A stretch of DNA of 64,000 bases, taken from assembly GCF_000495855.1 (NCBI RefSeq), contig NZ_AWGF01000010.1, forward strand, positions 124,001 to 188,000, written 5' to 3'. Below, piece after piece: positions 33,927 to 42,424 of the stretch. This DNA comes from Asticcacaulis sp. YBE204. Lineage in GTDB: Bacteria; Pseudomonadota; Alphaproteobacteria; Caulobacterales; Caulobacteraceae. Within the stretch, counting starts at the first letter, position 1, and every line of letters starts with the position of its first letter. The translations under genes and the position numbers were made by a program. The notes under the pieces were generated by a model. The model made no database searches. It saw only the letters and a list, made by a program, of their open reading frames with translations, and had not been told where the DNA came from.

Positions 33927-34570
33927 TATTGGCTGGCCCAGACGATCCGCGCGATCCACGCTACCTGCGCCCGTTCCAGCACCCGATTGGCAAAGCTGGG
34001 GTTGATCGAGCGCAGTTCCACCTGCAACGCCGTCTGACGCACCAGTTCCTTGGCCATGACCTCATCGTCGGTGGTGCGCACCACCACCCGATCGCCGCGC
34101 CTCAGGTTCTGGGTGTGCGGATCGACGATGATCCGGTCGCCGTCGCGATACAGCGGCAGCATGGAATCGCCTGAGATTTCCAGCGCATAGAGCCCGCTTT
34201 CGCCCGCCGGCAAAGCGATTTCGTCCCAGCCCTGACCAACGGGAAACCCCGCATCGTCGAACAGACCGTCATTGCCGGCCTGGGCGAAGCCGATCAAAGG
34301 CACACCGGTCTGAATGCGCCGGTTTTCGGTAAGGGCGGCGAAGTCCGAAAAGCTGAGCGACGTTGCGTCGAGCAATTTGGCGAGGCTTTCGGTCGAAGGC
34401 CAGCGTGGCCGTGCGGCGCCCGCATCGTTCTCAGCCAACGACACGCGTTTGGATTTGTTGAAGCTGGTGGGGTCGAGCCCGGCCAGACGCGCCAGACCCG
34501 AAGGCGTCGTATCGAGCCTTTGCGCCAGCGCATCGATGGCGCTCCAGATGTCGGCATGAGACAGGGGCAT
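33926..34570 (-). CDS. S24 family repressor (LexA/CI-like)
   Basis: 214 residues. N-terminal helix-turn-helix region (LAQRLDTTPSGLARLAGLDPTSFNKSKR, shown in part), then an S24 peptidase domain with the nucleophile Ser in EISGDSMLPLYRDGDRIIV and the catalytic Lys in EVMAKELVRQT. A linker with AQAGNDG resembles the cleavage region of LexA-type repressors (Ala-Gly). It likely represses genes until cleaved after RecA activation. No phage genes are nearby. Confidence 0.87.
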   Translation of the reverse strand: MPLSHADIWSAIDALAQRLDTTPSGLARLAGLDPTSFNKSKRVSLAENDAGAARPRWPSTESLAKLLDATSLSFSDFAALTENRRIQTGVPLIGFAQAGNDGLFDDAGFPVGQGWDEIALPAGESGLYALEISGDSMLPLYRDGDRIIVDPHTQNLRRGDRVVVRTTDDEVMAKELVRQTALQVELRSINPSFANRVLERAQVAWIARIVWASQ

Positions 34571-34627
34571 TTGGCTACGGGCTTAGGAATATTGACGCAT
34601 ATTGAATGGATAAATAGGAAAATCAAC

Positions 34628-35053
34628 CTATTTTTGGGATTTAAGTCCTTTTCGCCGCTTTCGCGCGATAAAAGCGCCAGTGACGATTGCCAAGAGCACA
34701 ACGTACCCCGAAAGGGTCATGGCGGTGTAATAGGCCCAGCCCTGAATGCGCGGATCGCTTAGACGCACGATCGGAATCATCACGGCGATGAGTTGAAAAC
34801 CAAGCGCCCATACGGGCCAGGGATGCGGCGATTTCCAGCATAGGGCTACCAAGGCAATTAAAAGAGCGCCGTCTAACCCTGGGTTGATTCCTGGAGCCGT
34901 CAAGCCCACATAGTAGAGTCCGGCCTGCAAGCCGAAGGTGGTGAGATAGGCCGCGCCCCCCAGTCTTTCGCGCGGTCCTCCGATAAGCAACGCCGTCAGG
35001 CACCCCGTCAGCACCAGAACCAGCGATATCTGGCTCAGCAAAGTCCCCAACAT
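34628..35053 (-). CDS. Membrane protein of unknown function
   Basis: 141 residues from ATG at 35053 (MLGTLLSQISLVLVLTGCLT); GGAAGGGG lies about 10 bases upstream. Four membrane segments are visible, and the C-terminus is a basic cytoplasmic tail (FIARKRRKGLKSQK). No family is recognised. A TTG three codons upstream is too near the binding site to be the start. Confidence 0.65.
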   Translation of the reverse strand: MLGTLLSQISLVLVLTGCLTALLIGGPRERLGGAAYLTTFGLQAGLYYVGLTAPGINPGLDGALLIALVALCWKSPHPWPVWALGFQLIAVMIPIVRLSDPRIQGWAYYTAMTLSGYVVLLAIVTGAFIARKRRKGLKSQK

Positions 35054-35130
35054 GTGCTGCAATCCCCTTCCTAACCCCGACCGGTACAGTTTTAAGGGCA
35101 GGAAGGGGAAAGCTCAAGCGCGATGGCGGA

Positions 35131-35493
35131 TTAGGCCGCCTGTTCCGGAGTGACGAGACGGCCGGTCGGGCCGTCCTTATCGTCTTTTTCCGGCTTGTCG
35201 TTGATCGGCACCACGGCCGACGGCGAAAGGCCGACCTGAGTCTGCACCTGACGTAGCGCCGCGTGGGCGGCGCTCATATGCTCCTGCGCATCACGCAGGG
35301 CGATCATCGCTTCCAGAGTATGTTTATGGACGTCGGCGCCGATGATGGCCGACATATTGATCGCGCGACGCGACGTGACATAGGTTTCGATCAGGTGCGC
35401 CGCTTCGGTCAGGGCGGTGTCGATCGCCTCTTCCGAGGCGTGAAGTTGCGCGGTCAGGGCGCGGGCGACGTTGATCTTCTTTTCTTTAGACAT
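35131..35493 (-). CDS. Helical protein of unknown function
   Basis: 120 residues from ATG at 35493, with GGGGACC as binding site. The sequence is almost entirely helical: NVARALTAQLHASEEAIDTA, then TEAAHLIETYVTSRRA and a further helix with HEHMSAAH-like heptads, ending in an acidic linker (NDKPEKDDKDGP). It is likely a soluble, oligomeric coiled-coil protein; no known family. The frame extends to 35562 but the extra residues lie in promoter-like AT-rich DNA. Confidence 0.65.
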   Translation of the reverse strand: MSKEKKINVARALTAQLHASEEAIDTALTEAAHLIETYVTSRRAINMSAIIGADVHKHTLEAMIALRDAQEHMSAAHAALRQVQTQVGLSPSAVVPINDKPEKDDKDGPTGRLVTPEQAA

Positions 35494-35635
35494 GAATGGT
35501 CCCCTAATATCAAAAGATGTAACGTTACAAATAAAACGCATAACGTGCATATAGGAATGCATGCAATCTTACGGCGCGCAACAGGAAAATGCGCCCATTG
35601 GTAAGTTTTTATTCCTTTGCAATCTTAAGGCGTAT

Positions 35636-36049
35636 TCAGCCGATCAGGAAATGTGCCTGAAGCGTGGCGATGGGCTGTTCCCTCATCTCCTGCCAGGCCC
35701 ATACCTCGACATTGGCAATGGTGCGGCCGACGCGGTTGATTCGCGCCCGCGCATAGGTGTCGATCGGCTTGCCGGGACGCAGGTACTGAATATTGACATC
35801 GACGGGCTTGGGGATGTGGTCGAAGTTCTCGAAGACCGATAATTGCGCCGTGGCGGTCAGTTCCAGAAAGGCGCCTAGCGATCCGCCGTGCAGGGCCGGC
35901 AGCATGGGGTTGCCGATCAGATGCGGAGAAAACGGCATATGCGTGGTCAGCTCATTGCCGGCCAGCTCCAGACGCAGGTCAAGAAACCGCGCGAAGGGAA
36001 TGACTTTGAACAGGTCTTCCGGCCCGGAGATCATCATGTCGGCGATCAT
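35636..36049 (-). CDS. PaaI family thioesterase (hotdog fold), downstream copy
   Basis: 137 residues. The hotdog helix-strand core is seen in NPMLPALHGGSLGAFLELTATAQL, with the catalytic HGG motif, followed by VNIQYLRPGKPIDTYARARI. Such enzymes hydrolyse acyl-CoA thioesters. Its ATG overlaps the stop of the upstream thioesterase gene (ATGA), so the two subunits are translated together and may form a heteromer. Confidence 0.88.
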   Translation of the reverse strand: MIADMMISGPEDLFKVIPFARFLDLRLELAGNELTTHMPFSPHLIGNPMLPALHGGSLGAFLELTATAQLSVFENFDHIPKPVDVNIQYLRPGKPIDTYARARINRVGRTIANVEVWAWQEMREQPIATLQAHFLIG

Positions 36050-36498
36050 CAGTGTATCTCCCGCGCCTTGAGGCTGGGGTGCGAGATGATGAAGGCCGAC
36101 TGCGCCGCCGCCACGGGATCGTCCATGCGCTCGTCATAGGCGAAGCCGCGCACGAAGCCGACCGTATGGGTCAGGCGGTAGCATCGGGCCGTCACGATCA
36201 GGTCGCGATCGGGGACTGCGGGACGCATATAGTCGATGCGCAGGTCGAGCGTGGCGATGGGTTTGAACTCATCCAGCGCATCCCACACCGACATGCCGCA
36301 GGCGTGATCGAGAACGGCGGTGACGACGCCGCCTGCAATGACGCGGGTATGAGGATCGCCGACCAGATCGTCGCGGTAGGGCAGGCACAGACTGACGCCT
36401 TCGGGCGTGCAACCCACATAATAGGCGCCGATGGCCTTCATGTAGGGGATATTGTCGACAAGCAGATTGAAGCTTTCGTGGAACGGCCTGTGTGACAT
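36049..36498 (-). CDS. PaaI family thioesterase (hotdog fold), upstream copy
   Basis: 149 residues from ATG at 36498 (MSHRPFHESFNLLVDNIPYM). Hotdog core TRVIAGGVVTAVLDHACGMSVW and LDLRIDYMRPAVPDRDLIVTARC (shown in part). The usual HGG is replaced by AGG, but an acidic residue in VLDHACG can serve as in other clade members. Only distantly related to its partner. The longer frame up to 36630 crosses an AT-rich promoter region and lacks a binding site. Confidence 0.85.
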   Translation of the reverse strand: MSHRPFHESFNLLVDNIPYMKAIGAYYVGCTPEGVSLCLPYRDDLVGDPHTRVIAGGVVTAVLDHACGMSVWDALDEFKPIATLDLRIDYMRPAVPDRDLIVTARCYRLTHTVGFVRGFAYDERMDDPVAAAQSAFIISHPSLKAREIH

Positions 36499-36747
36499 TA
36501 AATACGCCTTCGCCCTGTAGAATATTGTTCTTATGGAATTATTTTTGCTGGTTAAACGCCCGCCCGTCGATCGATTTGGCCGCACCATGACGCAAATTGA
36601 CTCTTTCGTCAAAAAGAATGATGACGCCATCCGACGCTAAGCCGTCACAAAATCCTTGCAAATTTAACGAAACCGTTTCTTTACAAGCGATCCCGGCCCT
36701 CCCATCTGCCGGTCATAGTCCTTCCTGCCGACGAAAGTTTCCGCGCC

Positions 36748-37482
36748 ATGTCCGATCCCGTATCCTCCCTTGAGGCCGTGCCTGCCGAACGTTCGGCCCT
36801 GGTGCTGTTTTCCGGCGGGCAGGATTCGACGGCCTGTCTGGCGTGGGCGCTGACGCAGTTCGACCGCGTGGAGACCGTGGGCTTCGATTACGGGCAACGC
36901 CACCATATCGAGATGGAGACGCGGACCAAGGTACTGGCGCGCATGCGCCGCGAATACGTCCCCGCGCAGACGAAGCTGGGCGAAGATCATGTCGTCGACC
37001 TGAAAGGCTTCGGACGCGTGGCGGAATCGTCTCTGACGCGCGATCAGGAAATCAAGATGGGCGAGCGCGGTTTGCCCAATTCCTTCGTGCCGGGGCGAAA
37101 TCTGGCCTTCTTCGTCTATGCAGCGGCGGTGGCCGATCGGCGTGGGATCGACCATCTGGTCGGCGGCATGTGTGAAACGGATTTTTCCGGCTATCCTGAT
37201 TGCCGCAAGGATACGCTCGATGCCATGGAGCGCGTGCTTAATCTCGGCATCGAGCGGCCCTATATCATCGACACGCCGCTGATGTACCTGACCAAGGCCG
37301 AGACCTGGGCCATGACGCACGATCTGGGCGGCGACGCTCTGGTCGAGGTCGTGCTGGAGGAGACCCACACCTGCTATATGGGCGAGCGCGGTGAGCGCCA
37401 TGTGTGGGGCTATGGTTGCGGCACCTGTCCGGCGTGCGAACTGCGCGCCAACGGGTTCGAACAATGGCGCGCCGCCAAATGA
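36748..37482 (+). CDS. queC: 7-cyano-7-deazaguanine synthase QueC
   Basis: 244 residues. ATP-pyrophosphatase P-loop SGGQDSTACLAWAL near the N-terminus, then FDYGQRHHIEME, the substrate region LVGGMCETDFSGYPDCRKD and a C-terminal zinc site with GYGCGTCPACELRANG (four cysteines counting TCY upstream). It makes preQ0 from 7-carboxy-7-deazaguanine in queuosine synthesis. Start ATG 36748. queE begins inside its stop codon. No preQ1 riboswitch was found in the 250-base upstream region, which otherwise has only AT-rich promoter-like DNA. Confidence 0.95.
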   Translation: MSDPVSSLEAVPAERSALVLFSGGQDSTACLAWALTQFDRVETVGFDYGQRHHIEMETRTKVLARMRREYVPAQTKLGEDHVVDLKGFGRVAESSLTRDQEIKMGERGLPNSFVPGRNLAFFVYAAAVADRRGIDHLVGGMCETDFSGYPDCRKDTLDAMERVLNLGIERPYIIDTPLMYLTKAETWAMTHDLGGDALVEVVLEETHTCYMGERGERHVWGYGCGTCPACELRANGFEQWRAAK

Positions 37483-38129
37483 CCTACAGTTTCAAAGAAA
37501 TATTCCTGACTCTTCAGGGCGAGGGCGGTCAGGCAGGCCGCGTGGCAGTCTTTGCACGCTTCGCCGGGTGCAACCTGTGGAGCGGGCGTGAACAGGACCG
37601 CGTCACCGCGGCCTGTACGTTTTGCGACACCGATTTCGTCGGCACGGACGGCGAAAATGGCGGCAAGTTCACTACGCCCGACGCCGTGGTTGCGGCGCTG
37701 GATGCGCAATGGGGTAGCATCGATACGACGGAAAAGTCGGTGGTCTTCACCGGCGGCGAGCCGCTGTTGCAACTGGACGCGCCGCTGATTGCCGCGGTCA
37801 AGGCGGCGGGCTATTTCATCGCGGTGGAGTCCAACGGCACAGTGCGCGCACCGGCGGGTATCGACTGGTTGTGCATCTCGCCCAAGGGCGAGAACCGCGT
37901 TCACCAAACCTCGGGTCAGGAATTGAAGCTGGTCTGGCCGCAGGACAATGTCGATCCGGCGGAGTTCACGGATATGGCCTTCGAGCGCTTCTATCTGCAA
38001 GCCAAAGATCCGCTCGATCAGGACCCGGCGGTTCGGGCCCTGCATACGCAGAAGGTCATCGACTACTGCCTGACCCACCCGCAATGGCGGATGAGTGTCC
38101 AGACGCACAAGATGGTCGGGCTTAAATAA
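37479..38129 (+). CDS. queE: 7-carboxy-7-deazaguanine synthase QueE
   Basis: 216 residues from ATG 37479, overlapping queC by ATGA. Radical SAM enzyme with the QueE-type cluster: a Cys in RFAGCNLWSG, then CTFCDTDFVGTDGENGGKF, giving the long C-x14-C-x2-C spacing of this subfamily. GGEPLLQLD binds SAM. It converts 6-carboxy-tetrahydropterin to 7-carboxy-7-deazaguanine, the step just before QueC. queD is not in the window. Confidence 0.95.
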   Translation: MTYSFKEIFLTLQGEGGQAGRVAVFARFAGCNLWSGREQDRVTAACTFCDTDFVGTDGENGGKFTTPDAVVAALDAQWGSIDTTEKSVVFTGGEPLLQLDAPLIAAVKAAGYFIAVESNGTVRAPAGIDWLCISPKGENRVHQTSGQELKLVWPQDNVDPAEFTDMAFERFYLQAKDPLDQDPAVRALHTQKVIDYCLTHPQWRMSVQTHKMVGLK

Positions 38130-38131
38130 GC

Positions 38132-38179
38132 GAGCGCATTCCAAAAAGTGTGAAGCGGTTTTTGGAATCAAATGCGCGA
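38132..38179. repeat. Short interspersed palindrome, copy 1, likely bidirectional terminator
   Basis: An inverted repeat of form GCGCATTCCAAAAA...TTTTTGGAATcaaATGCGC with loop GTGTGAAGCGGT. It lies between the convergent queE and Ppx/GppA genes. The core AAAGTGTGAAGCGGTTTT recurs in inverse form at 39537-39564 and 46826-46866, so it belongs to a dispersed family. Confidence 0.65.
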
Positions 38180-38182
38180 TAA

Positions 38183-39382
38183 TTAATTAGTCGATGCTGC
38201 CGAGCGCCCACCGCGCGACCGGCGGCGACGGCGCGTCTTCTTTTTGACCATCGACAGCAGCAGGCCTTCGCGCAGGCCGCGGTCGGCGACGCGCAGACGG
38301 TCGCACGGCCACAGGTTCTGCACGGCCTCAAGAATAGCCGCTCCGGCCAGCACCAGATCGGCGCGATCCTTGCCGATACAGGGTTCGCCTTCACGCCCCG
38401 ATTGCCCCAGACTGAGCAGGCGGTCGATAACGGCGCGGCACTGGTCGTGGCTCATCCACAGGCCGTCGACCTTGGAGCGGTCGTAACGTTCCAGCCCCAG
38501 ATGCATACCGGCCAGCGAGGTAATGGCGCCGGACGTGCCGACGATATAGGCGTCCTGTGCGTCGAAATGCGGGCGCAGGGATTCGGGGCCTTTGAAATCC
38601 TGAATGGCGGCCTGCACGTCGGCGACCATGCTGTCGAACCATACCTGCTTGTCGCCGGTGGCGGGTTCCGGGAAGCGTTCGGCCAGATTGACCACGCCCT
38701 TGGGGATCGAAATCCAGTGTTGCGGCTTGGGCGCGCCGCGCGTCGCCGACAGGCCGTGCGCGCCGTTGCGGCCCGATTTCGGCGCAGGGGCTTCCAGCGA
38801 CAGCCAGGAAATCTCGGTCGAGCCGCCACCGACATCCATCACAATGGCCGCCTTGGCGTCGCCTTCGAGCAGCGAGGCGCAGCCGACGACCGACAGACGC
38901 GCTTCTTCTTCCGGCGGGATAATGGTCAGCTTGAGGCCGGTTTCCTGTTCGACACGACGAATGAAGTCGGGGCCGTTCTTGGCGATGCGGCAGGCCTGGG
39001 TGGCAACGGCGCGTATCTTGACCACCTGACGGCGGCCGACCTTTTCGGCGCACAGTTTCAAAGCCGCCAGGGCGCGATCGATGGCGCGGTCGCTCAAACG
39101 ACCGCTCTGGCTGAGGCCTTCGCCCAGACGGACGATGCGCGAAAAGGCTTCAACGATGCGGAATTGCCCATTGTGCCACGCCGCGATCATCAGGCGGCAA
39201 TTATTGGTCCCAAGGTCGAGGGCGGCGTAAAGCGGCGCCTGATCGAGGCCCGTATCGTGGCGCGCCGGTGGACGCGTGCTCCGGGACTCCGGTTTTACGG
39301 AATCTGGCCTTGTACGGGACTCCGATGGCCCGCCGGTCCCCCGCCGGGGCGGAGGGCCCTTTTTTGAGGGAGCCTGACGCAT
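38183..39382 (-). CDS. Ppx/GppA family phosphatase
   Basis: 399 residues from ATG at 39382. After a basic, low-complexity N-terminus of about 50 residues the ASKHA-type fold begins: YAALDLGTNNCRLMIA, then RAVATQACRIAKNG, MDVGGGSTEISWL, GTSGAITSLAGMHLGLERYDR (shown in part) and the C-terminal LRVADRGLREGLLLSM. These enzymes hydrolyse polyphosphate or pppGpp. The C-terminus ends in a very basic tail (KKKTRRRRRSRGGRSAASTN). Length is short for a two-domain exopolyphosphatase, closer to the single-catalytic-unit type. Convergent with queE. Confidence 0.9.
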   Translation of the reverse strand: MRQAPSKKGPPPRRGTGGPSESRTRPDSVKPESRSTRPPARHDTGLDQAPLYAALDLGTNNCRLMIAAWHNGQFRIVEAFSRIVRLGEGLSQSGRLSDRAIDRALAALKLCAEKVGRRQVVKIRAVATQACRIAKNGPDFIRRVEQETGLKLTIIPPEEEARLSVVGCASLLEGDAKAAIVMDVGGGSTEISWLSLEAPAPKSGRNGAHGLSATRGAPKPQHWISIPKGVVNLAERFPEPATGDKQVWFDSMVADVQAAIQDFKGPESLRPHFDAQDAYIVGTSGAITSLAGMHLGLERYDRSKVDGLWMSHDQCRAVIDRLLSLGQSGREGEPCIGKDRADLVLAGAAILEAVQNLWPCDRLRVADRGLREGLLLSMVKKKTRRRRRSRGGRSAASTN

Positions 39383-39702
39383 GGCTCGTACCCCGCTATA
39401 TCGATGTGAGGATGAGGCGGTCAAAATGAGCGCGTCATCAAGTTGTCATCACCCTAAATCGCATTCCCCGTTACGCAAAGCGCTTTTGTGTTAATTTCGA
39501 AAGCGACCTTCGCGCGTTTCTAAGCGACGCGATATTGTGGCCGAAAACCGTTTCACACTTTTGGCTTCTCCGAACTTCGTTTCGGCATATCGCTGTGCAT
39601 GAAAAGCGGGTTCGGCGAACAACTGCCGGGAGAAGGGGCGAGGCGGGGCTAAAAAGTCGGGCTACAGATTGGGGCGAACCGATTCCAATCGCGGGGGGCC
39701 AG
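39383..39702. other. Intergenic region between the phosphatase and hspQ
   Basis: 320 bases with no credible gene. It contains copy 2 of the short interspersed palindrome (39537-39564, core CCGAAAACCGTTTCACACTTTTGG) followed by a CCGAACTTCGTTTCGG hairpin (39570 region). The hspQ promoter should lie here. An open frame from 39535 to hspQ translates this repeat DNA and is rejected. Confidence 0.5.
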
Positions 39703-40101
39703 ATGACCGATCATTCCGATCCATTGCATAAGTCGCTACCCGATCTGGAGGGCGGTGACTGGGGGGCTCAGGCGCTTGATCGCTGCGCCAAATTTGGCAT
39801 CGGACAACTGGTCACGCATCGTCTGTTCGATTTTCGTGGCGTGGTCTTCGACGTCGATCCGGAATTTTCCAATACCGAAGAATGGTGGCTGGCCATTCCG
39901 GAATCCGTGCGCCCACAAAAGGATCAGCCCTTTTACCACCTGTTGGCCGAAAATGGTGAAAGCTGTTATGTCGCTTATGCGTCCGAGGGTAATCTATGCG
40001 CCGACGAGACGGGAGAACCTCTGCGTCACCCGCAAACCGGCCTGATCTTCGACCGCTTCGAGAACGGGCGCTACCTGCCCAAGGCCAGACTTGCCAATTA
40101 G
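39703..40101 (+). CDS. hspQ: Heat shock protein HspQ
   Basis: 132 residues from ATG 39703, with GCGGGGGG upstream. After a variable 30-residue start, the HspQ/YccV hemimethylated-DNA-binding fold follows: FGIGQLVTHRLFDFRGVVFDVDPEF (shown in part), PFYHLLAENGESCYVAYASE and HPQTGLIFDRFENGRYLPK. In enterobacteria HspQ is a heat-induced factor that affects Lon protease and DnaA stability. The alphaproteobacterial role is inferred. Confidence 0.92.
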   Translation: MTDHSDPLHKSLPDLEGGDWGAQALDRCAKFGIGQLVTHRLFDFRGVVFDVDPEFSNTEEWWLAIPESVRPQKDQPFYHLLAENGESCYVAYASEGNLCADETGEPLRHPQTGLIFDRFENGRYLPKARLAN

Positions 40102-40292
40102 CCTGTCTGGGTATTCTGGCTAATTGAACGTCGTTCGTCATAAAGCGAAATCATTCGTGGGTGGGCGTTCATAAACGCGCCGCAATTTTGCCGTGGTGCG
40201 CGGTCTTCCTATGCGCGAAAATCGTTTGCGTTCAGCGCGCTTACATCTGCGGTTCATAATGGGAATTTTATGGTTAGGCATCAGATAAGCAT

Positions 40293-40328
40293 AAAAAAAG
40301 CTCACCAATTCTGGAAGAATTGGTGAGC
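40293..40328 (-). terminator. Terminator of tRNA-Lys, overlapping its 3' end
   Basis: A perfect 13-bp stem (40300-40312 with 40316-40328, GCTCACCAATTCT and complement), 3-base loop, followed on the minus strand by seven T (40293-40299). The stem's 5' strand on the minus side consists of the CCA end and the last acceptor bases of the tRNA. Confidence 0.9.
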
Positions 40329-40397
40329 CCGCTGGGACTCGAACCCAGGACCCTCTGATTAAAAGTCAGATGCTCTAGCCGGCTGAGCTACGGGCTC
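40321..40397 (-). tRNA. tRNA-Lys, anticodon UUU
   Basis: On the minus strand: acceptor GAGCCCG pairs with CGGGCTC, D-arm with AGCTCAGCCGG, anticodon stem CTGAC with loop TTTTAA giving anticodon TTT, T-arm GGGTTCGAGTCCC, then discriminator A and an encoded CCA. Cloverleaf complete, 77 bases with CCA. It sits in a 440-base gap between hspQ and a lipoprotein gene; the other non-coding part (40102-40292) shows nothing else I can name. Confidence 0.98.
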
Positions 40398-40545
40398 ATC
40401 AACCTCACGAACAACGCCGCAAGCGGTGGCGTTCGGTGGGGACTTCATAGTGGGGACTTTTTGTTTTCGCAAGCGCAAGCTTTCAGTTTTATGTGTAGTT
40501 CTGTAGATAAATGGCTTACAGGTGCCGAGTGGAGGGGTTGAGACA

Positions 40546-41250
40546 ATGAATTTCTGGCGGTTGACGCTGATGGCAGGCGGTGTGGTGTGTCTGATGGCGC
40601 CCCTGAGCGCCTGCGCGGGCCGGTCCGAAAAGCTCGAAGTCGTCGAATCCCGCGCCGTCGATGCCGATGGTCGCTCCGACGACGAATCCATAAGCAAGGT
40701 GGCCCGCAAGAGCGCGTCCGATGTCGGTGACGGTTTCGGCGACGCCATTACCGCGCCGCTCGTCGATCTCAACCTCAAACGCAAGGCCATTCCGCCGGTT
40801 CTCATCAAGGCGATGAAGAATACGTATGATCTGGCCGGAATGGACCGCTGTGAGGCGATTGCCGGTGAAGTCGCGCTGCTGGACGACGTGCTGGGGGCCG
40901 ACTTCGACGAAGCGCCGGGGCCTGAGCGCAGCATGAAGGAAAAAGGTGGCAAGGCGGCGTCCGACGCCACCCTGACCGCCGTGCGCTCGGCGGCGACCGA
41001 TTTCATCCCTATGCGCGGTCTGGTGCGCAAGATGACCGGTGCCGAACGTCATCAGAAAGATATGGACCGCGCCCTGGCCGCCGGTCATGTGCGCCGCGCC
41101 TATCTGAAAGGTGTCGGCATGAACAAGAACTGTGCACCGCCGGCGGCGCCGTCGTGGTTCGTGCCGAAGCAGATTCGGGTCACTGTCGAGGAACTTCCCG
41201 ACACGCCGGAGCCCAAGCCGCTGCCGCCGGTGATCAAAAAGAAGAAGTAA
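40546..41250 (+). CDS. Lipoprotein of unknown function
   Basis: 234 residues from ATG 40546, with GGAGGGG as binding site. The N-terminus MNFWRLTLMAGGVVCLMAPL followed by SAC gives a lipobox (LSAC) for lipid attachment at Cys. The mature part has a helical charged middle and a C-terminal Pro/Lys-rich tail (PEPKPLPPVIKKKK). No family recognised; it is probably an envelope protein. A strong terminator follows that is shared with tgt. Confidence 0.75.
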   Translation: MNFWRLTLMAGGVVCLMAPLSACAGRSEKLEVVESRAVDADGRSDDESISKVARKSASDVGDGFGDAITAPLVDLNLKRKAIPPVLIKAMKNTYDLAGMDRCEAIAGEVALLDDVLGADFDEAPGPERSMKEKGGKAASDATLTAVRSAATDFIPMRGLVRKMTGAERHQKDMDRALAAGHVRRAYLKGVGMNKNCAPPAAPSWFVPKQIRVTVEELPDTPEPKPLPPVIKKKK

Positions 41251-41253
41251 GGG

Positions 41254-41280
41254 AAGGGCGCTTTTTTAAGCGCCCTTTTT
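41254..41280. terminator. Bidirectional terminator overlapping the end of tgt
   Basis: Stem AAGGGCGCTT (41254-41263), loop TTTT, AAGCGCCCTT (41268-41277), then TTTTT on the plus strand; A-runs on the other side give T-rich DNA on the minus strand too. The last codons and stop of tgt lie inside the hairpin. Confidence 0.88.
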
Positions 41281-42387
41281 CACATGCGTTTCGTGGAACC
41301 CTTTGCGGAAGGCGGCGAATTCGCCCGCCGCGATGGCCGCGCGCATCCGGATCATCAGGGCCTGAAAGAAGGCGATGTTGTGCCACGAGAGCAGCATCTG
41401 ACCGAGGATTTCCTCGGCCTTGAACAGGTGGTGCAGATAGGCCTTGGAATAGTCGCGGCTGGCCGGACAATCGCTTGTGGCGTCGAGCGGCGTATCGTCC
41501 TCGGCGAAGCGGGCGTTCTTGATATTGAGCGGGCCTTCCCAGGTCCACACCTGACCGTGACGGCCCGACCGCGTCGGCAGGACGCAGTCGAACATGTCGA
41601 CGCCGCGCGCCACGCCTTCGACCAGGTCGATCGGTTTGCCGACCCCCATCAGATAGCGTGGACGCTCCCACGGCAGCAATGGAGCGCAGTAGTCGAGCGT
41701 GTCGCACATGGCTTCGTGGCCTTCACCGACAGCCAGGCCGCCGATGGCGTAACCGTCGAAACCGATATCGAGCAAACGATCCGTCGATTCCCGGCGCAAG
41801 GCTTCAAACGTCGATCCCTGCTGGATGCCGAACAGGGCCTGACGGTCGCGCTGCCCGAAAGCAGCTTTCGAACGCTGCCCCCAGCGCGCCGACAATTGCA
41901 GGGCCTTTTGCGCACGGGCCTCTTCGGCGGGCCACGACACGCATTCGTCAAGCTGCATGACGATGTCGGAGCCCAAAAGGTCGGCCTGAATCTCCATCGA
42001 GCGTTCCGGCGACAGGATGTGGCGCGAGCCGTCGATATGGCTCTGGAAGGTGACGGCCTCTTCGGTGACCTTGGAAATCTGGGACAGGCTCATCACCTGA
42101 AACCCGCCGGAATCGGTCAGGATCGGACCATCCCAGCCCATGAACTTGTGCAGCCCGCCCAGACGCTTCACGCGCTCGGCGGTCGGGCGCAGCATCAGAT
42201 GGTAGGTATTGCCGAGGATGATCTTGGCGTGACTCTGACGGACCATGTCGAGCGTCAGGGCCTTGACGGTGGCGGCGGTGCCGACCGGCATGAAGATGGG
42301 GGTCGGGATGTCGCCGCGAGGGGTTTTCAGGACGCCGGTACGGGCCTGACCCTCATGGGCAGTGATTTCAAAGGGGAATGCGGACAT
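41266..42387 (-). CDS. tgt: Queuine tRNA-ribosyltransferase with altered zinc site
   Basis: 373 residues from ATG at 42387 ([18 protein letters not shown]). TIM barrel with [15 protein letters not shown] (general acid Asp92), [21 protein letters not shown] and nucleophile Asp267 in [16 protein letters not shown]. It swaps guanine for preQ1 in tRNAs with GUN anticodons. The C-terminal zinc motif CxCxxC of the family reads S-D-C-P-A-S here (residues 305-310), so only one of three zinc cysteines is left, while the fourth ligand His336 remains. Zinc binding and folding must be altered, or another ligand set is used. queA lies 1.8 kb upstream. Confidence 0.93.
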   Translation of the reverse strand: MSAFPFEITAHEGQARTGVLKTPRGDIPTPIFMPVGTAATVKALTLDMVRQSHAKIILGNTYHLMLRPTAERVKRLGGLHKFMGWDGPILTDSGGFQVMSLSQISKVTEEAVTFQSHIDGSRHILSPERSMEIQADLLGSDIVMQLDECVSWPAEEARAQKALQLSARWGQRSKAAFGQRDRQALFGIQQGSTFEALRRESTDRLLDIGFDGYAIGGLAVGEGHEAMCDTLDYCAPLLPWERPRYLMGVGKPIDLVEGVARGVDMFDCVLPTRSGRHGQVWTWEGPLNIKNARFAEDDTPLDATSDCPASRDYSKAYLHHLFKAEEILGQMLLSWHNIAFFQALMIRMRAAIAAGEFAAFRKGFHETHVKKGA

Positions 42388-42424
42388 CGCGGCGTCATAC
42401 AGATATCGGACGCCGGGGTAAAGT

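Noticed and set aside
36499-36747. preQ1 riboswitch upstream of queC
   Set aside because: Neither the short class I aptamer pattern nor class II elements were found in this AT-rich promoter region.
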